DNA from: Solirubrobacteraceae bacterium
GTDB taxonomy: Bacteria > Actinomycetota > Thermoleophilia > Solirubrobacterales > Solirubrobacteraceae
Reading direction: 5' to 3'
Assembly: GCA_017882405.1 (NCBI GenBank)
Contig: JADGPO010000032.1
Location: 1-43,042, forward strand
Length of the DNA stretch: 43,042 nucleotides
Under the pieces are notes generated by a model, which saw only the letters and a program-made list of their open reading frames with translations, had not been told where the DNA came from and did not search any database. Each line of letters starts with the position of its first letter. Within the stretch, counting starts at the first letter, position 1. The position numbers and the translations under genes are program-made. Below, piece by piece: positions 25,631-33,140 of the stretch.

Positions 25631-26211
25631 GACAGGCTCGCCACCAGGCCCATCGCGGCGGCCGCGGCCAGCACGGCCGCTCCGGCGCGCGCCGTCCCCG
25701 GTTCGGCGCGCCGCAGCCGGGCGTGCAGCGCCACCAGCTGCCCCGGGGTGCGCACGCCGGCCGCCAGCAGCGGCGTGAGCCCCCGCAGCGCCCCGTAGAC
25801 GCCCACGACCAGCGCGCCCGTCGCCGGGCCGGCCAGCAGGGCGCACAGCAGGGTGACGTAGGTGGCGGCGCTGGTCACCACGGTGACGATCCCCAGTCCC
25901 AGCTGGGAGCCATAGCCCAAGCCGTACACCCAGCCCCGGTAGCGATCCAGCCAGCGCTCGTCCACCTGACGCCGAGGTCCCGGCACCGCGCTGCCGCCGA
26001 GGTCCAGCGCCAGCGCGGCCAGCAGCGCCAGCGCGATCACCGCGATCCGGGCGTGAGCGCTGAACCCGTGGGGCACCAGCCGGCCGAGGGCGCCCAGCAG
26101 GGCCCCCGCGGCCGCTCCGGCAGCGGTGGCGCCCAGCGCGAACGCGGTTACCGTGACCGTCCAGTGGCTCTGGCGGCCCCGCTCGCCGAGCGGGGTGATG
26201 CTCGCGAGCAT
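25627..26211 (-). CDS. Polytopic membrane protein of the Mau-like cassette
   Basis: 194 residues with about five or six hydrophobic helices (TVTAFALGATAAGAAAGALL, IAVIALALLAALALDLG, GLGYGSQLGLGIVTVVTSAA, YVTLLCALLAGPATGALVVG and a C-terminal one). One cysteine lies in a helix, so it does not look like a CcdA/DsbD disulfide carrier with a Cys pair. Family unknown to me. ATG 26211 has GAGG about 7 nt upstream, inside the end of the 23-residue peptide gene. Context suggests an inner-membrane partner in export or maturation of the cysteine-rich protein. Confidence 0.7.
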   Translation of the reverse strand: MLASITPLGERGRQSHWTVTVTAFALGATAAGAAAGALLGALGRLVPHGFSAHARIAVIALALLAALALDLGGSAVPGPRRQVDERWLDRYRGWVYGLGYGSQLGLGIVTVVTSAATYVTLLCALLAGPATGALVVGVYGALRGLTPLLAAGVRTPGQLVALHARLRRAEPGTARAGAAVLAAAAAMGLVASLS

Positions 26212-26220
26212 CGACTCGCC

Positions 26221-26292
26221 TCAGGGCGACCACGCCGCGCGCACGGCGGCGATGACGGCGGCCGCGCACCCGAGCCAGACCAGCTCGTTCAT
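26221..26292 (-). CDS. 23-residue single-span membrane peptide
   Basis: Short reading frame beginning MNELVWLG and ending AAWSP, with a hydrophobic middle containing one Cys and Ala/Val/Ile. ATG 26292 overlaps the MauD-like stop (ATGA), and its stop lies 9 bp before the next ATG, whose ribosome site is in its last codons. Tight coupling on both sides and the clear membrane helix argue for a real micro-protein; length alone would be too little. No family known. Confidence 0.45.
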   Translation of the reverse strand: MNELVWLGCAAAVIAAVRAAWSP

Positions 26293-26996
26293 CGGCGCTG
26301 TTGCTCGCCGGGATACAGGCTGGGGTGACCCGGCCCGATGCCGGCGGCCGCCAGCGTGCGCTCGACGTCCAGCGCCCGGCCCGTGCCGCCCGAGCCCGAG
26401 CCCGAGCCGGCGTCGTGCGCGTCCACGATCGCGACCGCGACCGCGTCGGCCACCAGCGAGCTGAGCGCGGCCCACGTGGTGGCCACGCCCTCGCCACGGA
26501 TCGCACCGTCGACGAGCACGAAGTACGGCGAGCCGGGCACCGCGTAGTCCTCCCACGCCTGCGACGACATCACCACGGGCACGCCGGGGGGGATCAGCTC
26601 GCGCAGGCGAGCCGGCCGCTCCCGGTCGGCGCCGCGGGTCACCACCACCGGCTGCACGCCGTCGGGCAGCCGCGCCTCGTGCATCCCCGCCCAGAACGCC
26701 TCACAGGTGGAGCAGCCGCTGGAGAGGAAGGCCAGCAGGATCGGACCGCCGGGTGCGGTCAGGTCCAGCGCCACCGCGTCGTCGTCGGGCGTGAACCCGG
26801 CGATCGGCGCGGCCGGAGCGCCGGACGGTCGCTCGGGCGCTCCCGGCGTGGCCGTGAGCGGCGACGCGGGGCCGGCGACCGGCGACCCCGGCGGCCCGAG
26901 CCGGCGAAGTATCTCGGCGTGGCTGCGCAGCAGGCCCGCGACCAGCACGACCAGGATCACCAGCAGCACCGTCTCCACCGACACGATCGCGGCCAC
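26289..26996 (-). CDS. MauD-like membrane-anchored thioredoxin-fold protein
   Basis: 235 residues. An N-terminal membrane anchor (about 7-23) is followed by a Pro/Ala-rich linker and a redoxin domain from about residue 65, with the redox pair Cys95-x-x-Cys98 in LAFLSSGCSTCEAFW and the cis-Pro-type loop VPGSPYFVLVDG. MauD proteins with this layout are needed for disulfides in the methylamine dehydrogenase light chain. A Gly/Ser-rich tail follows. GTG 26996 has AAGGG 4 nt upstream and lies 7 bp after the MauA-like gene, so it probably forms or isomerises disulfides in that protein. Confidence 0.82.
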   Translation of the reverse strand: MAAIVSVETVLLVILVVLVAGLLRSHAEILRRLGPPGSPVAGPASPLTATPGAPERPSGAPAAPIAGFTPDDDAVALDLTAPGGPILLAFLSSGCSTCEAFWAGMHEARLPDGVQPVVVTRGADRERPARLRELIPPGVPVVMSSQAWEDYAVPGSPYFVLVDGAIRGEGVATTWAALSSLVADAVAVAIVDAHDAGSGSGSGGTGRALDVERTLAAAGIGPGHPSLYPGEQQRR

Positions 26997-27003
26997 TATG
27001 CCC

Positions 27004-27624
27004 TTATGCCCCTCCGCCCTGCAGGGGGATCGCCAGCCCCTTCAGGCAGCCGGCCTCGTGGTTGCAGGTGTTGTCGTCGATCATCTCGGTGCTGTTGCAG
27101 TTGAGGCCCGACACCCCGCCGGGGTGCTGGCAGATGACCAGCCGGCAGGCCACCTCGGTGGTGCCGTGCACCTGGGTATTGCACTGCCCGTAGCGGAACT
27201 GGTTGCAGTCCACGCGGCGCTGCCCGCAGTCCTCGTTGGCACATTGGCATCCGCCGGGGAAACGGGCGCCGGGAGTGCGATTGCAGTCGACGTAGTACCG
27301 GTAGCCCTGGTCGCTGCACAGGCCCGAGCCGCGGTAGTCGGTGCACTTCCACCAGCCGGCCACGTAGGTCCCCTCCGGGCAGCGGTTGTTGCCGTGCTCG
27401 ATCTCGCAGCAGAACTCGGTGTACCCGTCCTGACAGCGCGAGCCGGGAGGACAGCCGTCGGGACGCAGCACCGCCCACGCCGTCCCCGGGCGAACCAGAT
27501 AGCGCACCGGCGCGACCGCGAACGCCGAGCCGGCAACCGCGGCGCGGGCCAGCACGCCGCGGCGGGAGCTGCGACGCTCGAGCAGCGACCCGAGCGCCTC
27601 CGCGATCCGCGCCGCCGGGCTCAC
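27004..27624 (-). CDS. Tat-exported cysteine-rich protein related to methylamine dehydrogenase light chain
   Basis: 206 residues. A twin-arginine signal (SRRGVLARAAVAGSAFAV, Arg21-Arg22) precedes a mature part with 18 cysteines between 58 and 193. The order CPEGTYVAGWWKC (82-94), GYRYYVDCN and GGCQCANEDC resembles CPPGTKLATASWVASC, LIAYRDCCG and GRCPCLN of Paracoccus MauA (recalled, not aligned by tool). Trp91-Trp92 match TTQ residue Trp57, but no Trp occurs after 92, so the second TTQ tryptophan is missing. GTG 27624 overlaps the MauE-like stop (GTGA). No heavy chain or mauG is present. Confidence 0.78.
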   Translation of the reverse strand: MSPAARIAEALGSLLERRSSRRGVLARAAVAGSAFAVAPVRYLVRPGTAWAVLRPDGCPPGSRCQDGYTEFCCEIEHGNNRCPEGTYVAGWWKCTDYRGSGLCSDQGYRYYVDCNRTPGARFPGGCQCANEDCGQRRVDCNQFRYGQCNTQVHGTTEVACRLVICQHPGGVSGLNCNSTEMIDDNTCNHEAGCLKGLAIPLQGGGA

Positions 27625-28103
27625 GACGCTCCCCACGCCCGCCAAGCCAGCGGGATCTCGGAGTAGGCGACGACCGTTCCGTACACGGCAGCGACGATGC
27701 CCATCGCAAGCACCGCCGCGGACCCCGGAGGCCGCGCGAACAGCCAGCCGATGTCGTGCGCGGCCGCCACGGAAGCCAGCGCCAGCGCCACGCTGAGGAC
27801 GGACTGGACGACCGAGGCCGGAGCGTCGCCCTCGCCGAAGCAGCCGCAGGACTGCGCCCGACGGGCCAGCACCGCCGTGAGCCCCGCCAGGCCGAGGTAG
27901 GTGAGCGCCAGCAGCGGCGAGAGCACGGTCCACGCCAGGGCGCCGGCGCCCAGCGCCAGCTCGTAGACGGAGAACGCCCGGACCAGCCCCGGCGGCACCC
28001 CCAGGGCCGTCGCCGCGGTCCCCGGCGAGCGCAGCTTGGCGATCCCGGCGACGCACAGCACAATCGCCGCGACGGCGTGGGGGACGGTCAGCGCGTCGGC
28101 CAA
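27621..28103 (-). CDS. MauE/DoxX-like membrane protein
   Basis: 160 residues, four membrane helices, with the MauE hallmark SCGCFGEGD (Cys86, Cys88) between helices 2 and 3 and helix 1 ending AGIAKLRSP. MauE works with MauD in disulfide formation of the MADH light chain; the family also transfers electrons from quinone to thioredoxin-like partners. TTG 28103 is preferred: it lies 4 bp after the meaB stop, with AGGA upstream, and avoids a non-family extension. It is the first gene of the Mau-like set and is directly linked to meaB. Confidence 0.85.
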   Translation of the reverse strand: MADALTVPHAVAAIVLCVAGIAKLRSPGTAATALGVPPGLVRAFSVYELALGAGALAWTVLSPLLALTYLGLAGLTAVLARRAQSCGCFGEGDAPASVVQSVLSVALALASVAAAHDIGWLFARPPGSAAVLAMGIVAAVYGTVVAYSEIPLAWRAWGAS

Positions 28104-28107
28104 GGGC

Positions 28108-29061
28108 CTAGGTCCTGACCCGCGCTTCGAGGATCGTCGTGGCGGCGCTGGCCGGGTCCAGCTCGCGGGCGACGACGCGGTCGAGCAGCTCCTGGACATG
28201 ATCGTCCTCGCGCAGCGTCTCCTCCAGCTCGCGGCGCATGCGGGCGGTGGCGATCGCCAGCACCTCGTTCATCAGGTTTCGCCGCCGGCGCTCAGAGAGG
28301 GTGCCCTCGGCCTCGATGTAGGCGCGATGCTCGCCCAGCTTGTCGACCAGCGCCTCGACGCCCGTCTCCCGGAGGGCCTCGGTGCGGATGATCGGCACCT
28401 GCCAGCCCTCATGGGGCCCCAGTGCCAGCACGCCCTTGATCTCGCGGACCATCGTGTCGGTCAGCGGATGGTCGGCCTTGTTGACGACGATGATGTCGGG
28501 GATCTCCATGATGCCGGCCTTCAGCGCCTGGATCGAGTCGCCCGAGCCCGGCATCAGCACCAGCACCACGGTGTCGGCGTGGTCGATCACGTCGATCTCG
28601 GCCTGGCCGACACCCACCGTCTCCAGCAGCACCACATCGCGACCGGAGGCGTCCATCAGCAGCGCCGCCTGCAGGGCCGCCTCGCTCAAGCCACCCAGCG
28701 CGCCGCGATTGGCCATCGAGCGGATGAACACGCCGGGATCGAGGAAGTGGTCGATGAGGCGGATGCGGTCTCCGAGCAGCGCACCCTTGGTGAACGGCGA
28801 GGAGGGATCGATCGACAGCACGGCGATCGACCGCTCGCGTTCCCGCTCGAGCTTGGTGATCGCGTTCAGCAGCGTCGACTTGCCCACCCCCGGCGCCCCC
28901 GTGACGCCGATGATGGCGGCTCGCCCGGTCTTGGGGTACACCTCGCGGACCAGCTCCCAGCCCTCGGGATCGTCGTTCTCCACCAGCGTGATCGCCCGCG
29001 CCAGGGCGCGCCGATCGCCGTCGAGCAGGCGCTGGGCGAGAGGCTGGTCAGAGCGGCTCAT
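28108..29061 (-). CDS. meaB: MeaB/ArgK-type GTPase, methylmalonyl-CoA mutase chaperone
   Basis: 317-residue G3E GTPase that gates cofactor loading and protects B12-dependent acyl-CoA mutases. Walker A is GVTGAPGVGKSTLLNAI (about 52-68); AVLSIDPSSPFTKGALLGDR is the switch/Mg2+ region; ETVGVGQAEIDV and VVNKADHP (NKxD) complete the G motifs. The C-terminal dimerisation arm (ERRRRNLMNEVLAIATARM) is present. Its client subunit is probably the B12 domain encoded at 20704-21108. MauE-like starts 4 bp after its stop. Confidence 0.96.
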   Translation of the reverse strand: MSRSDQPLAQRLLDGDRRALARAITLVENDDPEGWELVREVYPKTGRAAIIGVTGAPGVGKSTLLNAITKLERERERSIAVLSIDPSSPFTKGALLGDRIRLIDHFLDPGVFIRSMANRGALGGLSEAALQAALLMDASGRDVVLLETVGVGQAEIDVIDHADTVVLVLMPGSGDSIQALKAGIMEIPDIIVVNKADHPLTDTMVREIKGVLALGPHEGWQVPIIRTEALRETGVEALVDKLGEHRAYIEAEGTLSERRRRNLMNEVLAIATARMRRELEETLREDDHVQELLDRVVARELDPASAATTILEARVRT

Positions 29062-29212
29062 GCGGGTCAGCCATCATGCCAGGCCCGGTGGCCGGCCACG
29101 CTGGCCGCCAGGCGCCTACCGCGCGCGGCGTGTGGGCGATAAGGGAAATGAGGTTGCCAAGATCGCCCGACGTCAGGGGCGAACCGCCCGTCACGTCGGC
29201 ACGGGCGGTGAT

Positions 29213-29218
29213 TACGAT
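29213..29218 (+). promoter_or_regulatory. Probable -10 box of the acyltransferase gene (leaderless)
   Basis: TACGAT followed by exactly 8 nt and GTG 29227; no ribosome site between. Confidence 0.4.
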
Positions 29219-29226
29219 TGCCCGCT

Positions 29227-29910
29227 GTGTCAGCAACGTCGGTGAAGAAGAAGCCCCCGGCGCCGCCGCAGTACCTCCGGACTCCCCCGCCGGGCCTGCG
29301 GGGAGGCGTGCTGGAGCTCCTGCGCTTCGCCCGCGCCAACCACATGCTCAGCTGGGGATACGTGTTCCTGGCGGCGCGCTGGCTGTGGCTGAAGCTGCGC
29401 TGGCGCGGCCGGCTGGTCACCGACGGGCTGTGCTTCGTGTGCCCGGGGGTCAAGTTCGAGATCGGCAAGGACGCGCGGGTCTATCTCGGGCGCTGGTCCT
29501 GGCTCGGGCACGGCTGCAAGGTCCGCGTGCACGAGGGCGAGCTGTCGATCGGCGCCAAGACCGTGTTCGGCCAGGAGTGCACGATCTCGGCCTTTCAGCA
29601 CATCGCCGTGGGACGTGAGTGCATCGTCGCCGACCGCGTGATGATGATCGACTTCGATCACGGCGTGGTGGAGGTCGAGCGTCCGATCCGCGAGCAGGGG
29701 ATCTACAAGCGCGACGTCAACGTCGGCCACAACGTGTGGATCGGTTACGGCGCCTGCGTGCTGCGGGGCGTGACCGTGGGCGACAACTCGGTGATCGGCA
29801 CCAGCTCGGTGGTGACGACCGATGTGCCGACCAACGCCGTCGTCGGCGGGATCCCCGCCAAGCTGATCCGGATGCGCGAAGCGCCCAAGACGTTCCGCTG
29901 GGGCGGGTAG
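29227..29910 (+). CDS. Left-handed beta-helix acyltransferase (acetyltransferase family)
   Basis: 227 residues. After a basic, membrane-proximal N-terminal segment (ARANHMLSWGYVFLAARWLWLK) comes a hexapeptide-repeat beta-helix: VGHNVWIGYGACVLRGVTVGDNSVIGTSSVVTTDVP is the typical C-terminal part, with the active-site-like DFDHG loop (FDHGVVEV) and the end GGIPAKLIRM. Such enzymes O-acetylate sugars of surface polysaccharides using acetyl-CoA. GTG 29227 is favoured over TTG 29218 because of the -10 box position. Neighbouring glycan enzymes (GH57) are convergent, not in the same operon. Confidence 0.88.
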   Translation: MSATSVKKKPPAPPQYLRTPPPGLRGGVLELLRFARANHMLSWGYVFLAARWLWLKLRWRGRLVTDGLCFVCPGVKFEIGKDARVYLGRWSWLGHGCKVRVHEGELSIGAKTVFGQECTISAFQHIAVGRECIVADRVMMIDFDHGVVEVERPIREQGIYKRDVNVGHNVWIGYGACVLRGVTVGDNSVIGTSSVVTTDVPTNAVVGGIPAKLIRMREAPKTFRWGG

Positions 29911-29951
29911 CGCGGGGCCGCGGCGCTCCGCTGAGTTGTGCGCTCGGCAGA

Positions 29952-31337
29952 TCAGGACCAGCCGGCGAGCTCGGGGGCCAACCCGCGCAGCTCCGGGTGG
30001 GACGCCTCCGGGTGGGCCAGTGCGAAGCGCAGCGCCGCCGCATGGCCGGCCGCCCGCTGCTGCGGGTAGTCGCCCGCCAGCCGCCGCTGAGCCAGGAATG
30101 CCCAGTCGGAGGACTGCAGCGCCAACAGCTCGCGCAGCGCCCGCGGCGACGGCGCTGTGCCTCCACCCGTGCGGGCCGCCACCGCCAGCTCGAGGGTGCG
30201 CGCCTGCCAGGCCAGGTCGGCCACCTCAGGTCCGCTCCAGGTGCGCAGGTCACCGCCCTCACCCCAGCTGCTGGCCGGCAGCTGCGTGCCGGCCAGGGCA
30301 ACCGGCTCGTAACGCTCCAGGGCCTCGTCGAGGGTCGTCAGCGCCAGCCCCTGCCGGGCCGACTCGTCCAGCACCGCACGCAGCCACTCGATGCCCTCGT
30401 ACCACCAGTGGCCGAGCAGCTCGGTGTCCAGCGCGCACACGCACACCCCGCCGCCGGCGACCCGAGCGCGCACCCGGGCGACGAAGTCGGCGCCGTCGGC
30501 ACGGGCCTGCTGCAGCGCCGCGTCGTGGTCGTAGGGGGCCCCGTCGATCCGCCACGCCCGGTGGCGGTGGGTGGTGTGGTGGTGATAGTCGCGGTAGGCG
30601 GCGCGGGCCGGATAGCCGCCGTCCCCCCACACCAGCTCGATCGTGCTGCGATCGATCGGCCACAGCACGAGCCCGGCCTCGCCGATGAGCGGTCGCAGGT
30701 GGCGGGGATCGCCGAGGCGCAAGCGCCCGGTCAGCTCCACGCACGTGGCCCGCGCGCCGGCCTGCTCGAGCAGCGGGTCAAGCCACGAGGCGTGAGCGCA
30801 CTCGGGCAGCCAGAACCCACCGCCCCACGCGCCGGAGCGTCGCCGGTGGGCCGCGATCCCCGTCTGCACCTGGAGGTCCACCGCGCTCTCGGTGGCGATC
30901 AGCGGCAGGATGGCGTGGGTCGCCGCCGACGTCCAGCCGGCGTTGCGCGCGAGCCCTCTCAGCAGACCAGGCCCCAGATCGGCCAGCCGGTCCGCGGCGG
31001 CGGCGTACTCGGCCGCGGAGCGCCTCAGCTCCGCAGCAAGGGGCTCGTGACCGGCGTCGCGTAGCTCCGCGATGTCGCGACGGTGGGACTCGGGGCGGAT
31101 CTCGGTGAGGAACGTCAGGCAGCGCTCGATCGCGCCGGGGTGCTCGAGCTGGTCGGCCAGTACCGGGGTGAGCGACAGGGTCAGCGGCGCCCCGGGCAGC
31201 ACGTCGAGCAGCGGCACGTAGCAAGTGGCGATCGCCTCCCACAGCCACTCCTCGCCGAACGGCCACGTGCCGAACCCCTCGACGTAGGGCATGTGGGTGT
31301 GCAGGACGAGCGCCAGCTCGCCAGGCCGAGATCGCAT
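29952..31337 (-). CDS. GH57 family glucan branching-type enzyme (DUF1957)
   Basis: 461 residues. GH57 landmarks in order: ALVLHTHMPYV (9-19), GGFWLPECAH with probable nucleophile Glu179, LWPIDRSTIELVWGDGGYP, and CALDTELLGHWWYEG with probable acid Asp304. A C-terminal helical domain (DUF1957) follows. This is the pattern of the Thermococcus-type 1,4-alpha-glucan branching enzyme and of mycobacterial Rv3031. The upstream neighbour is a methyltransferase, as Rv3030 is in mycobacteria, where both serve methylglucose lipopolysaccharide synthesis. ATG 31337; no clear ribosome site. Confidence 0.88.
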   Translation of the reverse strand: MRSRPGELALVLHTHMPYVEGFGTWPFGEEWLWEAIATCYVPLLDVLPGAPLTLSLTPVLADQLEHPGAIERCLTFLTEIRPESHRRDIAELRDAGHEPLAAELRRSAAEYAAAADRLADLGPGLLRGLARNAGWTSAATHAILPLIATESAVDLQVQTGIAAHRRRSGAWGGGFWLPECAHASWLDPLLEQAGARATCVELTGRLRLGDPRHLRPLIGEAGLVLWPIDRSTIELVWGDGGYPARAAYRDYHHHTTHRHRAWRIDGAPYDHDAALQQARADGADFVARVRARVAGGGVCVCALDTELLGHWWYEGIEWLRAVLDESARQGLALTTLDEALERYEPVALAGTQLPASSWGEGGDLRTWSGPEVADLAWQARTLELAVAARTGGGTAPSPRALRELLALQSSDWAFLAQRRLAGDYPQQRAAGHAAALRFALAHPEASHPELRGLAPELAGWS

Positions 31338-31378
31338 CGAAAGCCCAGTGGCCGAGCTCGCGCGTACGAGACCGACCA

Positions 31379-32146
31379 CTAGCGGCACACGGCCAGGAAG
31401 TCCAACGCGCGGTCCAGTCCGCTGGGCGACAGCGCGAAGTCCCGGGCGGAGATCGCCGGCGTGAAACGGTCGTAGAAGGGCTTGGTCAGCCGCACCCGGG
31501 GGTGTACCGTATCCCAGCCGCAGGCCAGCGCGAGCTCGTGCAGGCGCAGCTTGCGAGCGTGGAAGCACCCGAGCAGCCCGACGTGGGAGAACACGGTGCG
31601 ACACAGGGCGTCGAACTCGTGCGCCCGGTACTCCTTCAGGTGCCAGGGATTGTCGGACTTCGCCGCCCCGGGTGGCGCCAGCGTGAGCAGGTTCGGCGTC
31701 GACACGTAGGCGACCCCGCCGTCGGCCAGCAGCGAGCTGAAGTGGCGCAGCACGGCCACCGGATCGTGGACGTGCTCGATCGTCTGCAGGAACACGACGG
31801 CGTCGTAGCTCCCGGGCTCGCCGTGGTTCTCCACCATCCCCCGCTCGAAATGCAGGTTCTGGGCGGTGTAGCGCAGGCGGGCGTGCTCGAAGGCATCGGG
31901 GTTGGCGTCGACGCCCAGCACGCTCTCTGCGCCCCGGGCCAGCACGGCGGAGCCGTAGCCCTCGCCGCACGCCATGTCGAGCACGCGTCTTCCGATCACC
32001 CGCGCCCCGATCCACTCGTAGACGGCGAGGTGCCGGCGGTACCAGTAGTTCTCGGCCGGGACATCAGGCAGCGTGCGTTCGCCGGTGAGTTCCAGCGGTG
32101 GCACGCCGGGGGGTTGATCGCGTTGCAGATGGGCTGAGACGGGCAT
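31379..32146 (-). CDS. SAM-dependent methyltransferase paired with the GH57 enzyme
   Basis: 255 residues from ATG 32146. The N-terminal LELTGERTLPDVPAENYWYRRHLAVYEW is followed by motif I VLDMACGEGYGSAVLA, GVDANPDAF, FLQTIEHVHDPVAVL and STPNLLTL, then a C-terminal substrate region. It is of the type-11/23 class acting on sugars or small molecules. The adjacent order methyltransferase-GH57 and the etfBA genes in the same region recall Mycobacterium tuberculosis Rv3028c-Rv3031, so O-methylation of a polysaccharide is a reasonable inference. Divergent from the next gene, with 32 bp shared promoter space. Confidence 0.85.
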   Translation of the reverse strand: MPVSAHLQRDQPPGVPPLELTGERTLPDVPAENYWYRRHLAVYEWIGARVIGRRVLDMACGEGYGSAVLARGAESVLGVDANPDAFEHARLRYTAQNLHFERGMVENHGEPGSYDAVVFLQTIEHVHDPVAVLRHFSSLLADGGVAYVSTPNLLTLAPPGAAKSDNPWHLKEYRAHEFDALCRTVFSHVGLLGCFHARKLRLHELALACGWDTVHPRVRLTKPFYDRFTPAISARDFALSPSGLDRALDFLAVCR

Positions 32147-32162
32147 CGGCGTTCTGAGAGGG

Positions 32163-32168
32163 TAATCT
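32163..32168 (+). promoter_or_regulatory. Probable -10 box of the divergent methyltransferase gene
   Basis: TAATCT, 10 nt before ATG 32179. No ribosome site. Confidence 0.4.
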
Positions 32169-32178
32169 GGCCGGCGGC

Positions 32179-33105
32179 ATGGAGGCATTGCGCAGCGCGG
32201 ATGAGATCCGCGACGTAAACACCCGGTATCACGACGTCGCCGCCGACAGCTACGACGCCAAGTGGGGCATCGACTTCGGCGAGATCGGCCAGACCCAGGT
32301 CCTGGGCAAGCTGCGCAAGCTGCTCGGGGCGGAGCTGGACGACGGCTATGCGCGCTCGCTGGAGATCGGCGCCGGCACGGGGTACTTCACGCTGAACATG
32401 CTCCAGGCCGGGGTGGTCGACGAGGCGACCTGCACCGACATCTCGCCCGGGATGATGGCCACCCTGACCGCCAACGCCCGGCGGCTGGGCTTGAGCGTGC
32501 GCGCCGCCCGAGCGGACGCGGAGTCGCTGCCGTTCGGCGATCACAGCTTTGACCTGGTGCTCGGCCACGCCGTGCTGCACCACCTACCCAACCTGCGCCG
32601 GGCGTTCACCGAGTTTCACCGCGTGCTGCGCCCCGGAGGACGGATCCTGTTCGCCGGTGAACCGTCGCGCGTCGGAGACCGGATCGCGTCGCTGCCCAAG
32701 CGCGGGGCCAACGCGCTGGCGCCCACCTGGCGACGGCTGATGCGCGCCAGCCCGGCGCCGCCTCCGGGGAGCGCCGGCGGGCGGGCGGGGTCCGATCCCC
32801 GCGACCACGACCTGGAGCGCTTCGTCGACATCCACTTGTTTGCCCCCAACGACCTGTCAAGGCATGCCAAGCGCTCGGGGTTCGCCGACGTGGTGGTCCG
32901 CGGCGAGGAGCTGGCCGCCAACTGGTTCGGGTGGTTCAACCGCGCCCTGGAGGCCTCCGCCGACCCTGCCGACGTGCCGATGCTGTGGCGCAAGTACGCC
33001 TTTCACGGCTACCTGATGCTGCAGCGCGTGGACGAGCGGCTGCTCGAGCCGTTGCTGCCGCCGGCGATCTTCTACAACCTGTTGCTGACCGCCCGGCGGC
33101 CCTAG
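32179..33105 (+). CDS. Class I SAM-dependent methyltransferase
   Basis: 308 residues. N-terminal helix, then motif I SLEIGAGTGYFTLNMLQAG, TDISPGMMATL, DAESLPFGDHSFDLVLGHAVLHHLPN (motif IV) and RVLRPGGRILFAGEPS. The C-terminal 130 residues form an extra domain, hydrophobic at the end (LLEPLLPPAIFYNLLLTARR). UbiE-like in the core, but the acceptor is unknown. The segment GSAGGRAGSDPRD is encoded by a G-rich motif copy. Divergent from the GH57-linked methyltransferase. Confidence 0.88.
   Translation: MEALRSADEIRDVNTRYHDVAADSYDAKWGIDFGEIGQTQVLGKLRKLLGAELDDGYARSLEIGAGTGYFTLNMLQAGVVDEATCTDISPGMMATLTANARRLGLSVRAARADAESLPFGDHSFDLVLGHAVLHHLPNLRRAFTEFHRVLRPGGRILFAGEPSRVGDRIASLPKRGANALAPTWRRLMRASPAPPPGSAGGRAGSDPRDHDLERFVDIHLFAPNDLSRHAKRSGFADVVVRGEELAANWFGWFNRALEASADPADVPMLWRKYAFHGYLMLQRVDERLLEPLLPPAIFYNLLLTARRP
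32779..32797 (+). repeat. Dispersed G-rich motif, variant copy 4 (in methyltransferase)
   Basis: Plus strand GGGCGGGCGGGGTCCGATC; T to C at both spacer positions, otherwise the consensus. The host gene is on the plus strand. Confidence 0.5.
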
Positions 33106-33126
33106 GGGGCCGGTACTCCCGCGCCG

Positions 33127-33132
33127 TAGACT
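33127..33132 (+). promoter_or_regulatory. Probable -10 box of the LON-domain gene (leaderless)
   Basis: TAGACT, exactly 8 nt before ATG 33141; no ribosome site. Confidence 0.4.
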
Positions 33133-33140
33133 GCGCGGTC

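Noticed and set aside
29952..32015. A single 687-codon minus-strand frame covering GH57 and upstream DNA
   Set aside because: The part before ATG 31337 is an antisense-like, Arg-rich shadow of the methyltransferase gene in another frame; only the GH57 section has family motifs.
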